From the NCBI RefSeq assembly GCF_022808855.1, contig NZ_JAKZLF010000005.1, forward strand, positions 87,487 through 151,486: 64,000 nucleotides of DNA, in the 5' to 3' direction. Each line of letters starts with the position of its first letter. The first letter of the stretch is position 1. Below the pieces are notes generated by a model. The model searched no databases. It saw nothing but the letters and a program-made list of their open reading frames with translations, and was not told the DNA's origin. The translations under genes were made by a program, and so were the position numbers. Shown in pieces: positions 54,075-62,165 of the stretch. This DNA comes from Anaeromyxobacter soli. GTDB taxonomy: Bacteria; Myxococcota; Myxococcia; Myxococcales; Anaeromyxobacteraceae.

Positions 54075-54129
54075 TGCGTACAGTCCGCGCGCTTTCGCAC
54101 CCATCGAGGGTGTCAACCCGCGGTACGCA
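54075..54129 (+). promoter_or_regulatory. Structured 5' leader of the tetraheme cytochrome gene
   Basis: Nested pairing is visible: TGCGTA (54075-54080) with TACGCA (54124-54129), CCGCG (54085-54089) with CGCGG (54119-54123), and CACCC-ATCGA-GGGTG (54098-54112). The structure ends one base before the CAGGAG ribosome site and 13 bases before the ATG. It does not match the GEMM c-di-GMP riboswitch that precedes many cytochrome genes in related bacteria. Cis-regulatory RNA is a hypothesis. Confidence 0.4.
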
Positions 54130-54142
54130 TCAGGAGCTTCAC

Positions 54143-54730
54143 ATGAACGGCGTTCGAATCCTCGTCCTCTCCCTCGCGGCCGCGCTGCCCATCTCCGCGT
54201 TCGCCTTCGGCGGGCACGACGGCGTCGGCTGCAACGGCTGCCACGGCATCCACACGGCGAAGGGCGATGTCATCTTCGCCGTGGCGCCGAACAAGGTGGC
54301 GCAGAACCCCCGCACGAAGGCTGCATACACCGGATCGACGGCGCTCTGCCTCGGCTGCCACGAGGAGACCTCGAAGGGCGGCCAGGGTTACGCCCCGGTG
54401 TCCGGCCACATGAGCCACCCCTACGGCCTCACCTCGGTGAACCCGAAGGTCGCGAACGTCCCCGGCGACCTCCTCCGCGACGGCCGGTTCGAGTGCGTCG
54501 GCTGCCACGACCCGCACCCGTCGAACGCCAACTACAAGTACCTCCGCGTCGACACGGCGAAGGGCCAGAGCATGGACGCGTTCTGCGCCGTCTGCCACTC
54601 GGCCAAGGCCGACGGGAAGGTCGTGGCGAAGAAGGCGGTCGTCTTCACCTCGATGGATCAGCGCGCCGGCGGCGCTGCGCCCGCGGCGGCCGCGCCCGCG
54701 AAGCCCGCGGCCGCGCCCGCGAAGAAGTAG
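54143..54730 (+). CDS. Periplasmic tetraheme c-type cytochrome
   Basis: A 195-residue exported protein (signal MNGVRILVLSLAAALPISAFA). Four haem motifs are visible: CNGCH, CLGCH, CVGCH and CAVCH. Pairing as CxxCH...CxxCH with extra His residues (HMSHPYG, HDPHPSN) is like the doubled-CxxCH/cytochrome c3-type proteins of metal-reducing bacteria. The C-terminal ~30 residues are an Ala/Pro/Lys tail. AGGAG lies seven bases before the ATG. A role in periplasmic electron transfer, for instance to external acceptors, is inferred. Confidence 0.9.
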   Translation: MNGVRILVLSLAAALPISAFAFGGHDGVGCNGCHGIHTAKGDVIFAVAPNKVAQNPRTKAAYTGSTALCLGCHEETSKGGQGYAPVSGHMSHPYGLTSVNPKVANVPGDLLRDGRFECVGCHDPHPSNANYKYLRVDTAKGQSMDAFCAVCHSAKADGKVVAKKAVVFTSMDQRAGGAAPAAAAPAKPAAAPAKK

Positions 54731-54754
54731 CATCCGCTCTTTCGTGAGCCGTTC

Positions 54755-54787
54755 GAGGCCCTCCGGCGCGACGCGCCGGGGGGCCTC
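54755..54787. terminator. Strong hairpin after the tetraheme cytochrome gene
   Basis: GAGGCCC (54755-54761) pairs with GGGCCTC (54781-54787), with CCGGCGC/GCGCCGG stacked inside it. It lies in the gap between two converging genes (54730 and 54812) and is the most convincing terminator-like hairpin in the window. The T content after it is modest. Confidence 0.65.
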
Positions 54788-54811
54788 GTCGTCTGCGGGG
54801 GGCGGTCGCCG

Positions 54812-56890
54812 TCAGGGGTACTGCGCGTGCTGCGCGCCCTCGGGCCTGGGCCGCCAGATCTCGAGCATGCCGCTCGCCGAGTGGGCGATGGGCTCGTAGC
54901 GCGACCGCAGGTCGAGCGCCATCCGCGCGCCGCACGGGCTCGCGAGCGCGTCGGGGGTGACGCCGTACACGAGGACGTAGTCCACCTGCGCCGCCACGGC
55001 CGCGCGCAGGTCGATGCACGGGGGCGTCCCTTCCATCTTCGCGAGCGAGCCGGCGAGCATGAGGAACGGGTTGTGATCGTCGGGGAACCGCAGCGGACAG
55101 TGATCGGTGAACGCCTGGCTGTTCTTGAGGTCCACCCCGCCGTTGCGCGCCACCACCCAGCCGGTCGCGTGCAGGAGCGGCTTCACGCGGTAGCCGAGGT
55201 TGCGGCCGTTCTCGTCGACGGGGCCGTAGGGCGAGATGGCGACCGGCAGGAGCACGCGGTCCGGGCCGAGGCCGGCCGCCGCCGCGACGTACTCCTCGAC
55301 GTAGGCGGAGATCTGGCGCTGCTTCTCGTAGCGGAGGCCCGTCGCCACTACCGCGATCCCCGCGAGCGCCAGGGCGAGGCGCCGCACGGCGATGGCGGGC
55401 GCCGCGCCGGTGGCGATCCAGGCGGCCACGCAGAGGAAGGTGAACAGCGCGAACCGGTCGGACACGTGCGCGCCCGCCGCCACGACCTCCGGGACCGCGA
55501 AGTACGCGATCGCGAACGCCACCGCGGCGAGGAGCCAGCCGTCGTGCGGCCGGAACGCGCGCGTCGAGGTGGCGCGCACGAGGGCGAGGTGCACCACGCC
55601 GATGAACAGGACGAGCGACACCAGGCACGCGAGGAGGATCTCGCGCCGGTCGATCGAGACGAGCGCGTACGCGGTCGCGAGCTTGGCCGCGAGCTCGTAG
55701 ATCGGGAGGCGCGAGGACGCGCGATCCGAGTGCGCGACGAGCCAGGCGCCGAGGAGGGCCGCCCCGGGCAGCGCCGCGAGCGCGACGGCGCCGGCGCGCA
55801 CCGCGTAGCCGCGCACGACGAGCCGGCGGCGCGCCGCGTGCCCGCGGGAGCGGCGGACCGCGAGGGCGAGGCGCCAGGCCAGGAGGACCCCGATGGCGAG
55901 GCCAGCGCCCGCGAACGCGACCGAGTGGGCGAGGAAGAGCAGCACCGAGAGGAGCGCGAGCACGAGCCAGCGCGAGGGCCCGAGCCGGCCCCGGCTACGC
56001 AGCCAGAAGCCCACCGTGAGGAGCGCCAGCGCGAGCCCGTAGCAGAAGTTCCAGAAGCCCATCTGGAAGGGGAACGCGTGCACGAACGGGAACGCGGCGA
56101 GCGCGGCCCACCACCCGTCGCGACCCGGCGGGAGCAGGGCCCGGAAGCCCAGCGGGAAGAGCACCGTGTAGCCGGTCAGCACGAGCTTCTCGCCCGTGAG
56201 CGGGCCGACGACCTGCAGGAGCCCGGCGAGGAGCGCCTGCGTGAGCCAGTTCGGCTGCGCGCCCCAGTTCGCGAGGTACCAGTGCTGCAGGAGCGGCGAG
56301 TGACGGTAGCGCATGAGCGAGAGGACGTTCTCGACGTGCAGCGGTCCGTCCTGGGTCGGGAAGTAGTGAACGAGCCAGATCGGCAGGATGTGCAGGACGA
56401 GGATCCCGGCGAAGATCGTGGGGGCGATCCAGGCCCCCGGTCGCCGCAGCGACAGCGCCGGACGCGGCGCGCCCGCCCCGGGCGGCCCCCACGCGAAGCG
56501 GAGGCTCCCGAGGTAGTTCGCCGCGAAGGCGAGGGCGATGCCCGCGCTCTGGGCGAGGTACCGCAGGCCCCCGAGCTCCGCCCGGCCGAGGGTCCGCATG
56601 AGCGCCAGCGCGGCGAGCCCGAAGACCACGAGCTGCACCACGCCGCCCGCCAGGCTCACCGCGTGGTAGCGCACGAGGCGGCTCACCACCCCCGCGCCGA
56701 GCTCGCGGCGATCGCGGAACGTGAACGCGTCGTTCAGCAGGAAGTTCGTGACGATGCTCGTCTCGATGGCGAGGGCGGAGGCGACGACCTCCTGGATCCC
56801 GAGCACGCCGGCGAAGAGGTGCAGCGCGGCGAGGTTCACCCCGACCCCGGACAGCCCCACCAGGGCGAACCGCGCGAGACGACCCTTCAT
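54812..56890 (-). CDS. GtrA-domain / GT-C-like membrane protein fusion
   Basis: A 692-residue integral membrane protein. Residues 1-140 (RLARFALVGLSGVGVNLAALHLFAG, ETSIVTNFLLNDAFTFRDRR, SAGIALAFAANYLGSLRFAW) form a GtrA domain with four helices, which elsewhere carries polyprenyl-linked sugars across the membrane. Residues about 150-540 add around eleven more helices with GT-C-type features (HYFPTQDGPLHVENVLSLMRY has an acidic loop after helix 1). The final ~150 residues are a soluble outer domain (DHCPLRFPDDHNPFLML). This joins a flippase-type and a putative glycosyltransferase-type part in one chain. The acceptor is unknown. Confidence 0.78.
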   Translation of the reverse strand: MKGRLARFALVGLSGVGVNLAALHLFAGVLGIQEVVASALAIETSIVTNFLLNDAFTFRDRRELGAGVVSRLVRYHAVSLAGGVVQLVVFGLAALALMRTLGRAELGGLRYLAQSAGIALAFAANYLGSLRFAWGPPGAGAPRPALSLRRPGAWIAPTIFAGILVLHILPIWLVHYFPTQDGPLHVENVLSLMRYRHSPLLQHWYLANWGAQPNWLTQALLAGLLQVVGPLTGEKLVLTGYTVLFPLGFRALLPPGRDGWWAALAAFPFVHAFPFQMGFWNFCYGLALALLTVGFWLRSRGRLGPSRWLVLALLSVLLFLAHSVAFAGAGLAIGVLLAWRLALAVRRSRGHAARRRLVVRGYAVRAGAVALAALPGAALLGAWLVAHSDRASSRLPIYELAAKLATAYALVSIDRREILLACLVSLVLFIGVVHLALVRATSTRAFRPHDGWLLAAVAFAIAYFAVPEVVAAGAHVSDRFALFTFLCVAAWIATGAAPAIAVRRLALALAGIAVVATGLRYEKQRQISAYVEEYVAAAAGLGPDRVLLPVAISPYGPVDENGRNLGYRVKPLLHATGWVVARNGGVDLKNSQAFTDHCPLRFPDDHNPFLMLAGSLAKMEGTPPCIDLRAAVAAQVDYVLVYGVTPDALASPCGARMALDLRSRYEPIAHSASGMLEIWRPRPEGAQHAQYP

Positions 56891-57042
56891 CGGGGATTCC
56901 CCTCCCGGTGCTCACGCTGGGAGCGACGCTCCCGAAGGGCATGCCCGTAACGGGGCGTCAAGCCCAATGAGGGTTTCTCGGCAGCAGCGCGAGCGTTCGC
57001 GCGGCGCGCACGCGCCAACGTCGGCGACCGCCGTGCGCTCGC

Positions 57043-57393
57043 TCAGGCGCGATCGGGATCGCAGAGCGACAGCACGAGCGCGAGCACGTCGTCGACGTCG
57101 AAGGGCGTGGGCCCCCTACGGTGGGGCCCGTCGCCGGCCATCGTGATGACCGGGACGTCGGCGTAGCGCGGATCGGCGCGGATCGCCCGCATGAACGCGT
57201 CGTCCCCGCGGCGTGGCGGGTGAAGACCGAGGAGCACCACCGCCGGCGCTTCGCCGCAGGCGAGCCTGGCGAGCCCGTCCTCGCCGTCGCTCGCGACGAC
57301 GACCTCCGCCCCGCGCCCGGTGAGCGCCGTGGAGAGCGACGCGCGCACCGCCGCGTCTTGCTCGATGAGGAGGACTCGCCTGCTCGAGGGCAT
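57043..57393 (-). CDS. Degenerate response-regulator receiver domain
   Basis: A 116-residue stand-alone CheY-like fold (VLLIEQDAAVRASLSTALTGRGAEVVVASDGEDGLARL). Key residues are lost: the phospho-acceptor Asp is replaced in VVLLGLHPP (usual LLDxxMP) and the conserved Lys near the end is replaced in TPFDVDD (usual KPF). Phosphorylation by a histidine kinase is therefore unlikely. It may be a pseudo-receiver used for protein contacts or a decaying gene. It stands alone, with no kinase next to it. Confidence 0.75.
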   Translation of the reverse strand: MPSSRRVLLIEQDAAVRASLSTALTGRGAEVVVASDGEDGLARLACGEAPAVVLLGLHPPRRGDDAFMRAIRADPRYADVPVITMAGDGPHRRGPTPFDVDDVLALVLSLCDPDRA

Positions 57394-57566
57394 CGACTCG
57401 CGAGCCTACCCCGCGCGCGCGCGGGCCGGTCGCGCGACCGAGGTACGGCGCAGGCGTGCCGGTGAGGCGATGTCGGGCGACACGCCACCGCGCGCGGAGT
57501 GCGCCGGCCCGGGCGGGTCCCGCGCCGAACCGGCGGGGCCGGAGCGCGGGCCCCGTTGAAGCTGAC

Positions 57567-57899
57567 TCAGTTCAGATAGCCGCCGCGCGGCCGCTCGCCG
57601 GAGAGGCCGAGCAGCTCGAGGCCCTGGCGCGTGAGCAGGTACCGGACCGTCCCGGCGCCGCGCTCGGTGTCGAGCTTCGCCTCGAACGCGGGGCCCGTGA
57701 TCGCGCCGAGCTGCATCGTCCGCTTCAGGTTGACGACCCGGCCGTTCGCGAGATCGCCCGCGACCTGCCCCACGGAGTCGTCGCGCCGGTACAGCTCCAC
57801 CGCCGCGTCGTGCAGCGCCGCGGCGAGCGAATCGGAGAGCGGGATGGACGAGAAGAGGACGGAGATGAGGGTCCAGGACGCGGCGGCATCAGCGGGCAT
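57567..57899 (-). CDS. Small hypothetical protein
   Basis: A 110-residue protein, probably cytoplasmic (SDSLAAALHDAAVELYRRDDSVGQVAGDLANGRVVNLKRTMQLGAITGPAFEAKLDTERGAGTVRYLLTRQGLELLGL). The C-terminal part looks like a small winged-helix or mixed alpha/beta fold (TVRYLLTRQGLELLGL is typical of a strand-turn-helix wing). No family is recognised. It is divergent from rsmE with 92 bp between. Codon use fits its neighbours, so I think it is real. Confidence 0.5.
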   Translation of the reverse strand: MPADAAASWTLISVLFSSIPLSDSLAAALHDAAVELYRRDDSVGQVAGDLANGRVVNLKRTMQLGAITGPAFEAKLDTERGAGTVRYLLTRQGLELLGLSGERPRGGYLN

Positions 57900-57991
57900 C
57901 GAGAGGATTGTACCCGGTCGTCCGGCCCGGCGCCCGGCCGGGGCTCCGCGCGCGGTGCGCCGGAGCCGGCGCGGTGTAGTCTGGCGCTCCC

Positions 57992-58723
57992 GTGAACCTC
58001 CTCCTCCTCGAGCCCTCCGAGCTTGCGGCGGACGGCGTCGCCCGCCTGTCCGGCCGCCGCGCGCTGCACGTCCGCGAGGTCCTGCGCGCCGTCGCGGGCG
58101 ATCGGATCCAGGCGGGCGTCGTCGGCGGTCGCATGGGAGAGGCGGAGGTGCTCCACGCCTCCGGCACCGAGGTGGTGATCGCGCCGCGCCTCGACCGCGC
58201 CCCGCCGCCGCCCGCGAAGGTGACGCTCCTCGCGGCGGTGCCGCGCCCGAAGATCCTCCGCCGCGTCCTGCAGGCGGTCGCCTCCATGGGCGTGAAGCGG
58301 CTCGTGCTCCTCGGCAGCTACCGCGTCGAGAAGAGCTACTTCGGCTCGCCGGTCCTCGCGCCCGAGGCGATCCGCGCGGAGCTCGTCCTCGGCCTCGAGC
58401 AGGGGAAGGACACGATCCTCCCCGAGGTGTCGCTCCGGCGCTTCTTCAAGCCGTTCGTGGAGGACGAGCTCGACGCGACGTTCCCCGAGCGGTCGCGGCT
58501 CCTCGCGCATCCGGCCGGGAGCGCGCCGCTCGAGACGCTCACGCCGCTCTCCGAGCGGGCCTGCGTCGCCATCGGTCCGGAGGGCGGCTGGACGCCCTAC
58601 GAGGCCGAGGCGCTCCGCGCGCGCGGCTTCGAGCCGTTCTCGCTCGGGCCTCGCGTGCTGCGCGTCGACGCGGCGGTGCCCTACGCGGTGGGACAGGTGG
58701 AGCTCTGGCTGCGGGGCGGATGA
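57992..58723 (+). CDS. rsmE: 16S rRNA (uracil-1498-N3)-methyltransferase RsmE
   Basis: A SPOUT enzyme of 243 residues that methylates U1498 of 16S rRNA. ALHVREVLRAVAGDRIQAG is the N-terminal PUA-like part. KVTLLAAVPRPKILRRVLQAVASMGVKRLVLLGSYRVEKSYF and CVAIGPEGGWTPYEAEALRARGFEPFSLGPRVLRVDAA contain the family's SAM-knot motif IGPEGG and the RVLR signature. The GTG start lacks a Shine-Dalgarno; TAGTCT nine bases upstream may be a -10 box. Confidence 0.95.
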   Translation: MNLLLLEPSELAADGVARLSGRRALHVREVLRAVAGDRIQAGVVGGRMGEAEVLHASGTEVVIAPRLDRAPPPPAKVTLLAAVPRPKILRRVLQAVASMGVKRLVLLGSYRVEKSYFGSPVLAPEAIRAELVLGLEQGKDTILPEVSLRRFFKPFVEDELDATFPERSRLLAHPAGSAPLETLTPLSERACVAIGPEGGWTPYEAEALRARGFEPFSLGPRVLRVDAAVPYAVGQVELWLRGG

Positions 58724-58926
58724 TCCACCCCGCGGTCGGACCCGAGCGCGAGAGCCCGCTCCACCGTCCGCGCGCGTGCGCCCCTCCCCCGGCCGGACGA
58801 TCGGGCCCGCAGAGCCCCCATGACCCCTGGGCCGCGAATCTCCCGCTGGTGTATCTGTATCCGATTCGCGCTCTCGAAGAGGCGCGCCGCTCGCCGCCGC
58901 GCGCCCGCAACCACGAGGTCCCCGAC

Positions 58927-60105
58927 ATGAACGTCCCCGAGCTGTCGCCGCCCGCCCGCCTCCTCCTCGGCCCCGGGCCGAGCCCCGTCCACCCGCGCGT
59001 GCTGCGCGCCATGTCGACGCCGCTGCTCGGTCACCTCGACCCGAAGTTCCTGGAGATCATGAACGAGGTCCAGGGCCAGCTCCGCGCCGCGTTCCGGACC
59101 CAGAACCCGTTCACGATCGCCCTGTCGGGCACCGGGTCCGCCGGCATGGAGGCTGCGCTCGTGAACGTCGTCGAGCCCGGCGACACGGTCGTCGTCGTCG
59201 CGGCTGGCGTCTTCGGCAACCGCATGGCCGACATCGTCGGCCGCTGCGGCGCGAAGCTCGTGAAGATCGAGATCCCGTGGGGCCAGACCTGCGACCTCGG
59301 ACGGGTCGAGGAGGCGCTGAAGAAGGAGCAGGTGAAGGCCGTCGGCATCGTCCACGCCGAGACCTCGACCGGCGCGCACCAGCCGCTCGAGGGGCTCGGC
59401 AAGCTCTGCCACGCCCACGGCGCGCTCCTCGTCGCGGACACCGTCACCTCGCTGGGCGGCGTGCCGGTGGAGGTGGACGCGTGGGAGATCGACGCGTGCT
59501 ACTCCGGCACCCAGAAGTGCCTCTCCTGCCCGCCCGGGCTCGCGCCGCTCACCCTCTCGCCGCGCGCGCTCGACGCGCTCCGCGCGCGCAAGACCAAGGT
59601 GCAGAGCTGGTACCTCGACGCGTCGATGATCGCGGACTACTGGGCGGAGGGGAAGCGCGCCTACCACCACACCGCGCCCATCAGCATGGTCTACGCGCTC
59701 CGCGAGGCGCTCCGGATCGTCCACGAGGAGGGGCTCGAGGCGCGCTTCGCGCGCCACCGCCGCCACTCGGCCGCGCTGATGGCGGGCCTCGCCGCGCTGG
59801 GGTGCTCGCCGCAGGCACAGGAGGGGCGCCGGCTCCCGACGCTGAACTGCGTGCAGGTCCCCGCCGGGATCGAGGAGGCAGCGGTCCGCAAGTCCCTCCT
59901 CGCCGACCACGGCATCGAGATCGGCGGCGGCCTCGGCCCGCTCGCGGGCAAGGTGTGGCGCATCGGCCTCATGGGCGAGGGCTCGCGGCAGGAGAGCGTC
60001 CTCGTGGTCCTCGCCGCGATCGAGCAGGCCCTCGCGAAGCAGGGCAAGGGTCCGAAGCCGGGCACCGCGACGTCCGCCGCGCTCGAGGTCTACGCGCGCG
60101 GGTAG
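58927..60105 (+). CDS. Alanine-glyoxylate aminotransferase
   Basis: A class V PLP aminotransferase of 392 residues, close to mammalian AGXT in length and motifs: LLLGPGPSPVHPRVLRAM, NPFTIALSGTGSAGMEAALVNVVEPGD, HAETSTGAHQPL, LLVADTVTSLGGVPVEVD, and the PLP lysine in YSGTQKCLSCPPGLAPL. LDASMIADYW...YHHTAPISMVYALREALRIVHEEGLE and GGGLGPLAGKVWRIGLMG complete the match. The reaction is glyoxylate plus alanine to glycine plus pyruvate; serine is a possible amino donor. It fits the glycolate and glyoxylate genes elsewhere in the window. Confidence 0.93.
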   Translation: MNVPELSPPARLLLGPGPSPVHPRVLRAMSTPLLGHLDPKFLEIMNEVQGQLRAAFRTQNPFTIALSGTGSAGMEAALVNVVEPGDTVVVVAAGVFGNRMADIVGRCGAKLVKIEIPWGQTCDLGRVEEALKKEQVKAVGIVHAETSTGAHQPLEGLGKLCHAHGALLVADTVTSLGGVPVEVDAWEIDACYSGTQKCLSCPPGLAPLTLSPRALDALRARKTKVQSWYLDASMIADYWAEGKRAYHHTAPISMVYALREALRIVHEEGLEARFARHRRHSAALMAGLAALGCSPQAQEGRRLPTLNCVQVPAGIEEAAVRKSLLADHGIEIGGGLGPLAGKVWRIGLMGEGSRQESVLVVLAAIEQALAKQGKGPKPGTATSAALEVYARG

Positions 60106-60599
60106 CTCGGCCCATTCGCGACGAACGATCGCCCCCGCCCGGCTGGCTCGGGTCGGGGGCGTACGCTTCCGGGCATCGGGGTCGCGATCGAACGCCGCCG
60201 TCCCCCGCTCTCCCCGCCCGTCGTCCCCCTTCCCGCCGACCCTGAAGCGACCGCCCGCCCGTTCCCCTAGTTCCCATGGCACCAGGCGGGCGCTCGCAGT
60301 GAACCTGGCAGAGCGAGGACACCGGCAAGCCCCCGTCACAGGCCCGAGCGATCGGCCGCGCGGGCACGCGAGGGGTGAGCTCCTCCGATTCTCCTTGCGC
60401 CGCAGCGATCATTTCGTCTTCGCGCGTCGCGCTCCGAAGCGCTCGCGCGGGCAAGGGCACGCTCGGTTTTTGCCCCCTCCCGCGCCGCCCGTACGTCTCT
60501 CCACCGAGCCCCTCCAGGCTCGCCCCGCCGGGTTGGCTTCCAGGGCTCGCTTGCCCTCCATAGGTTCGGCGACGGGTGGGGAACGGAGGCATCGAGTCC
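60106..60599. other. Gene-free spacer after the aminotransferase gene
   Basis: 494 bp without a credible gene. It contains a hairpin at 60130-60161 and a short AGGG...CCCT stem near 60541-60557, and some T-rich spots around 60410-60475. I looked for a tRNA, SRP RNA and 6S-type RNA pattern and saw none. Confidence 0.4.
60130..60161 (+). terminator. Hairpin after the aminotransferase gene
   Basis: CGCCCCCG-CCCG, a seven-base loop region, then CGGG-T-CGGGGGCG: a twelve-pair stem with one bulge, 25 bases after the AGXT stop. No T-run, so it may stop or stabilise the transcript. Confidence 0.5.
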
Positions 60600-62036
60600 A
60601 TGCACGTCGGTGACGACAACGTCGGCCTCGTGGCGGAGTTCAAGCGGCGGAAGGGTCCGGCCTGGCGCCGAGCGCTCGACCTCGCCCTCGAGGCGTCGCG
60701 GCGGCGCGCCGCAGCCCGCGCCGCGGCGAAGATGCCGAAGCCGCTGCCCGACGTGAAGGTCTCGCGGTCGCGGCTCGACGTCGCGGTCGAGGCGCGCCTC
60801 GCGGTCCGCTCGGGTGTCCGGCTCGAGGACTTCCTCCGCAACCGCCTCGCGAAGTACGCCTCGCGGCTCCCCGTCACGCTCGAGGACCTGCCGGTCGTCG
60901 TCGACGTGGAGGGCGGCGAGCCGGTGGTGCGCGCCCGCGTCCACGCGGCACCCGCCATCCCGGCCACCTACGGCGCGTCGTACGCCGCGTCGTACGCCGC
61001 GCAGCCCCGCACGGACGACCAGACCCGCTGGATGAAGGCCCTCGTCGAGCGCGAGGGCCCGTTCGCGGCGCAGGAGATCCGCGAGGCGCTGGCCGCGCTC
61101 GCCGCGCTCGACGCGCGCGCCGAGGCCGCGCGCTCCCGCGCCGACACGCTCGCGCGCGCCCTCGCCGACGATCTCGCCGCGGGCAAGGTGCCCGCCCCCG
61201 CCACCGTGGACGCGACCCCCGAGCAGCTCGGACGGCCGCCCGTCCCGTCTCCAGCGCCCGCCGCGATCCTGCGGGGCTTCGTGCTGGCGCTGGTGGTCGC
61301 CGAGGCCTTCTTCTTCTCCGGCCCGATCCTGTCCGCGCAAGGCGTCGACCCGGCGAGCATCGTCGAGGCGTTGAACGCGTCGCCCGTCCCGGTGGGCATG
61401 GCGCTCGTCTTCGCGCTCGGCGCCGCCGCCGCCGTGTTCGCGTTCGCGGCCGTCTCGCTCGACCGCGCCGCCCAGCTCGATCGCCCGGACGGCGCGAGCC
61501 GGCGGGGCCTCGGCGGCACCGCGGCGCTCCTCGCGGCGCTCCTCGCCGGAGGCGTCGCCGCCGCCGCGACCGCGCCCAACCGGCTCGCCCATGTGGCGCT
61601 CCTCGCCATCGTCCCCTTCGCGGGCGCCCTCCTCGTCCGGGTCGCGGCGCGCCTCCAGGCCACCCGCGACGCCGCCCTCGACGCGGCCCTCGCCTGGGAT
61701 CGCGCCCTCGCCCGCGACGTCTCCGAGCGCGCGCGCCGGGTCGAGATCGTCGAGCAGGCCCGCGCCGACCTGGAGCGGATCGAGTCCGACCGCGCCGACG
61801 CCCGCCGCCGCATCCGCGCCCTCGAGCAGAGCGCGGTGAATGCCGAGCGGGCCTCCAGCGAGCGCAGCCGGCTCGAGGCGCGGCGCCTCGAGCGGCTCGC
61901 CGAGTCGCTCGCGGGCGCGCTCGAGCTCGACCGCTACGCCTTCCTGCGGCTCGCCACCGGCGCGACGCACGACGCGCTCGTCCGTCCGGTGCGCCGGCTC
62001 GAGCGCTCGTCCGAGCGGTTCGGCGTGGCGGGCTAG
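60600..62036 (+). CDS. Membrane and coiled-coil protein of unknown function
   Basis: A 478-residue protein. The N-terminal region is soluble and basic (KRRKGPAWRRALDLALEASRRRAAARAAAKM) followed by VTLEDLPVVVDVEGGEPVVRARV. An Ala/Tyr repeat (ATYGASYAASYAA) and a helical segment come next. Then come four hydrophobic helices (about 225-345), and the C-terminal ~130 residues are a long charged coiled coil (RVEIVEQARADLERIESDRADARRRIRALEQS). No family is recognised. The ATG at 60600 with GGAGG ten bases upstream is preferred to a GTG eight codons earlier. The layout suggests a scaffold or mechanosensor-like protein, but this is a guess. Confidence 0.65.
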   Translation: MHVGDDNVGLVAEFKRRKGPAWRRALDLALEASRRRAAARAAAKMPKPLPDVKVSRSRLDVAVEARLAVRSGVRLEDFLRNRLAKYASRLPVTLEDLPVVVDVEGGEPVVRARVHAAPAIPATYGASYAASYAAQPRTDDQTRWMKALVEREGPFAAQEIREALAALAALDARAEAARSRADTLARALADDLAAGKVPAPATVDATPEQLGRPPVPSPAPAAILRGFVLALVVAEAFFFSGPILSAQGVDPASIVEALNASPVPVGMALVFALGAAAAVFAFAAVSLDRAAQLDRPDGASRRGLGGTAALLAALLAGGVAAAATAPNRLAHVALLAIVPFAGALLVRVAARLQATRDAALDAALAWDRALARDVSERARRVEIVEQARADLERIESDRADARRRIRALEQSAVNAERASSERSRLEARRLERLAESLAGALELDRYAFLRLATGATHDALVRPVRRLERSSERFGVAG

Positions 62037-62121
62037 CGGGCCCTCGCGGCCTGCTGGCCGCCCCAGCCTGGCTCGGGCCGTCCGGGCGGCCCGAGCGTCT
62101 CGCGCGCTCCGGTATTGAGCT

Positions 62122-62150
62122 TGATCGAAATCAGGACAACCTTTCGATCA
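62122..62150. promoter_or_regulatory. Inverted repeat before the malate synthase gene
   Basis: TGATCGAAA-N11-TTTCGATCA, perfect nine-base arms, ending at the first base of the AGGAGGAG ribosome site (start codon 62166). It is AT-richer than its surroundings. A repressor operator, or an RNA hairpin that hides the ribosome site, is plausible for a glyoxylate-bypass gene. Confidence 0.5.
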
Positions 62151-62165
62151 GGAGGAGCCTCCCGG

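Noticed and set aside
54025-54142. GEMM-type c-di-GMP riboswitch before the tetraheme cytochrome
   Set aside because: The conserved GEMM core sequences are absent; only an unrelated nested hairpin is present.
60106-60599. Possible small RNA (tRNA, SRP or 6S type) in the 494-bp spacer
   Set aside because: No T-arm consensus, SRP tetraloop motif or long central bubble could be recognised.
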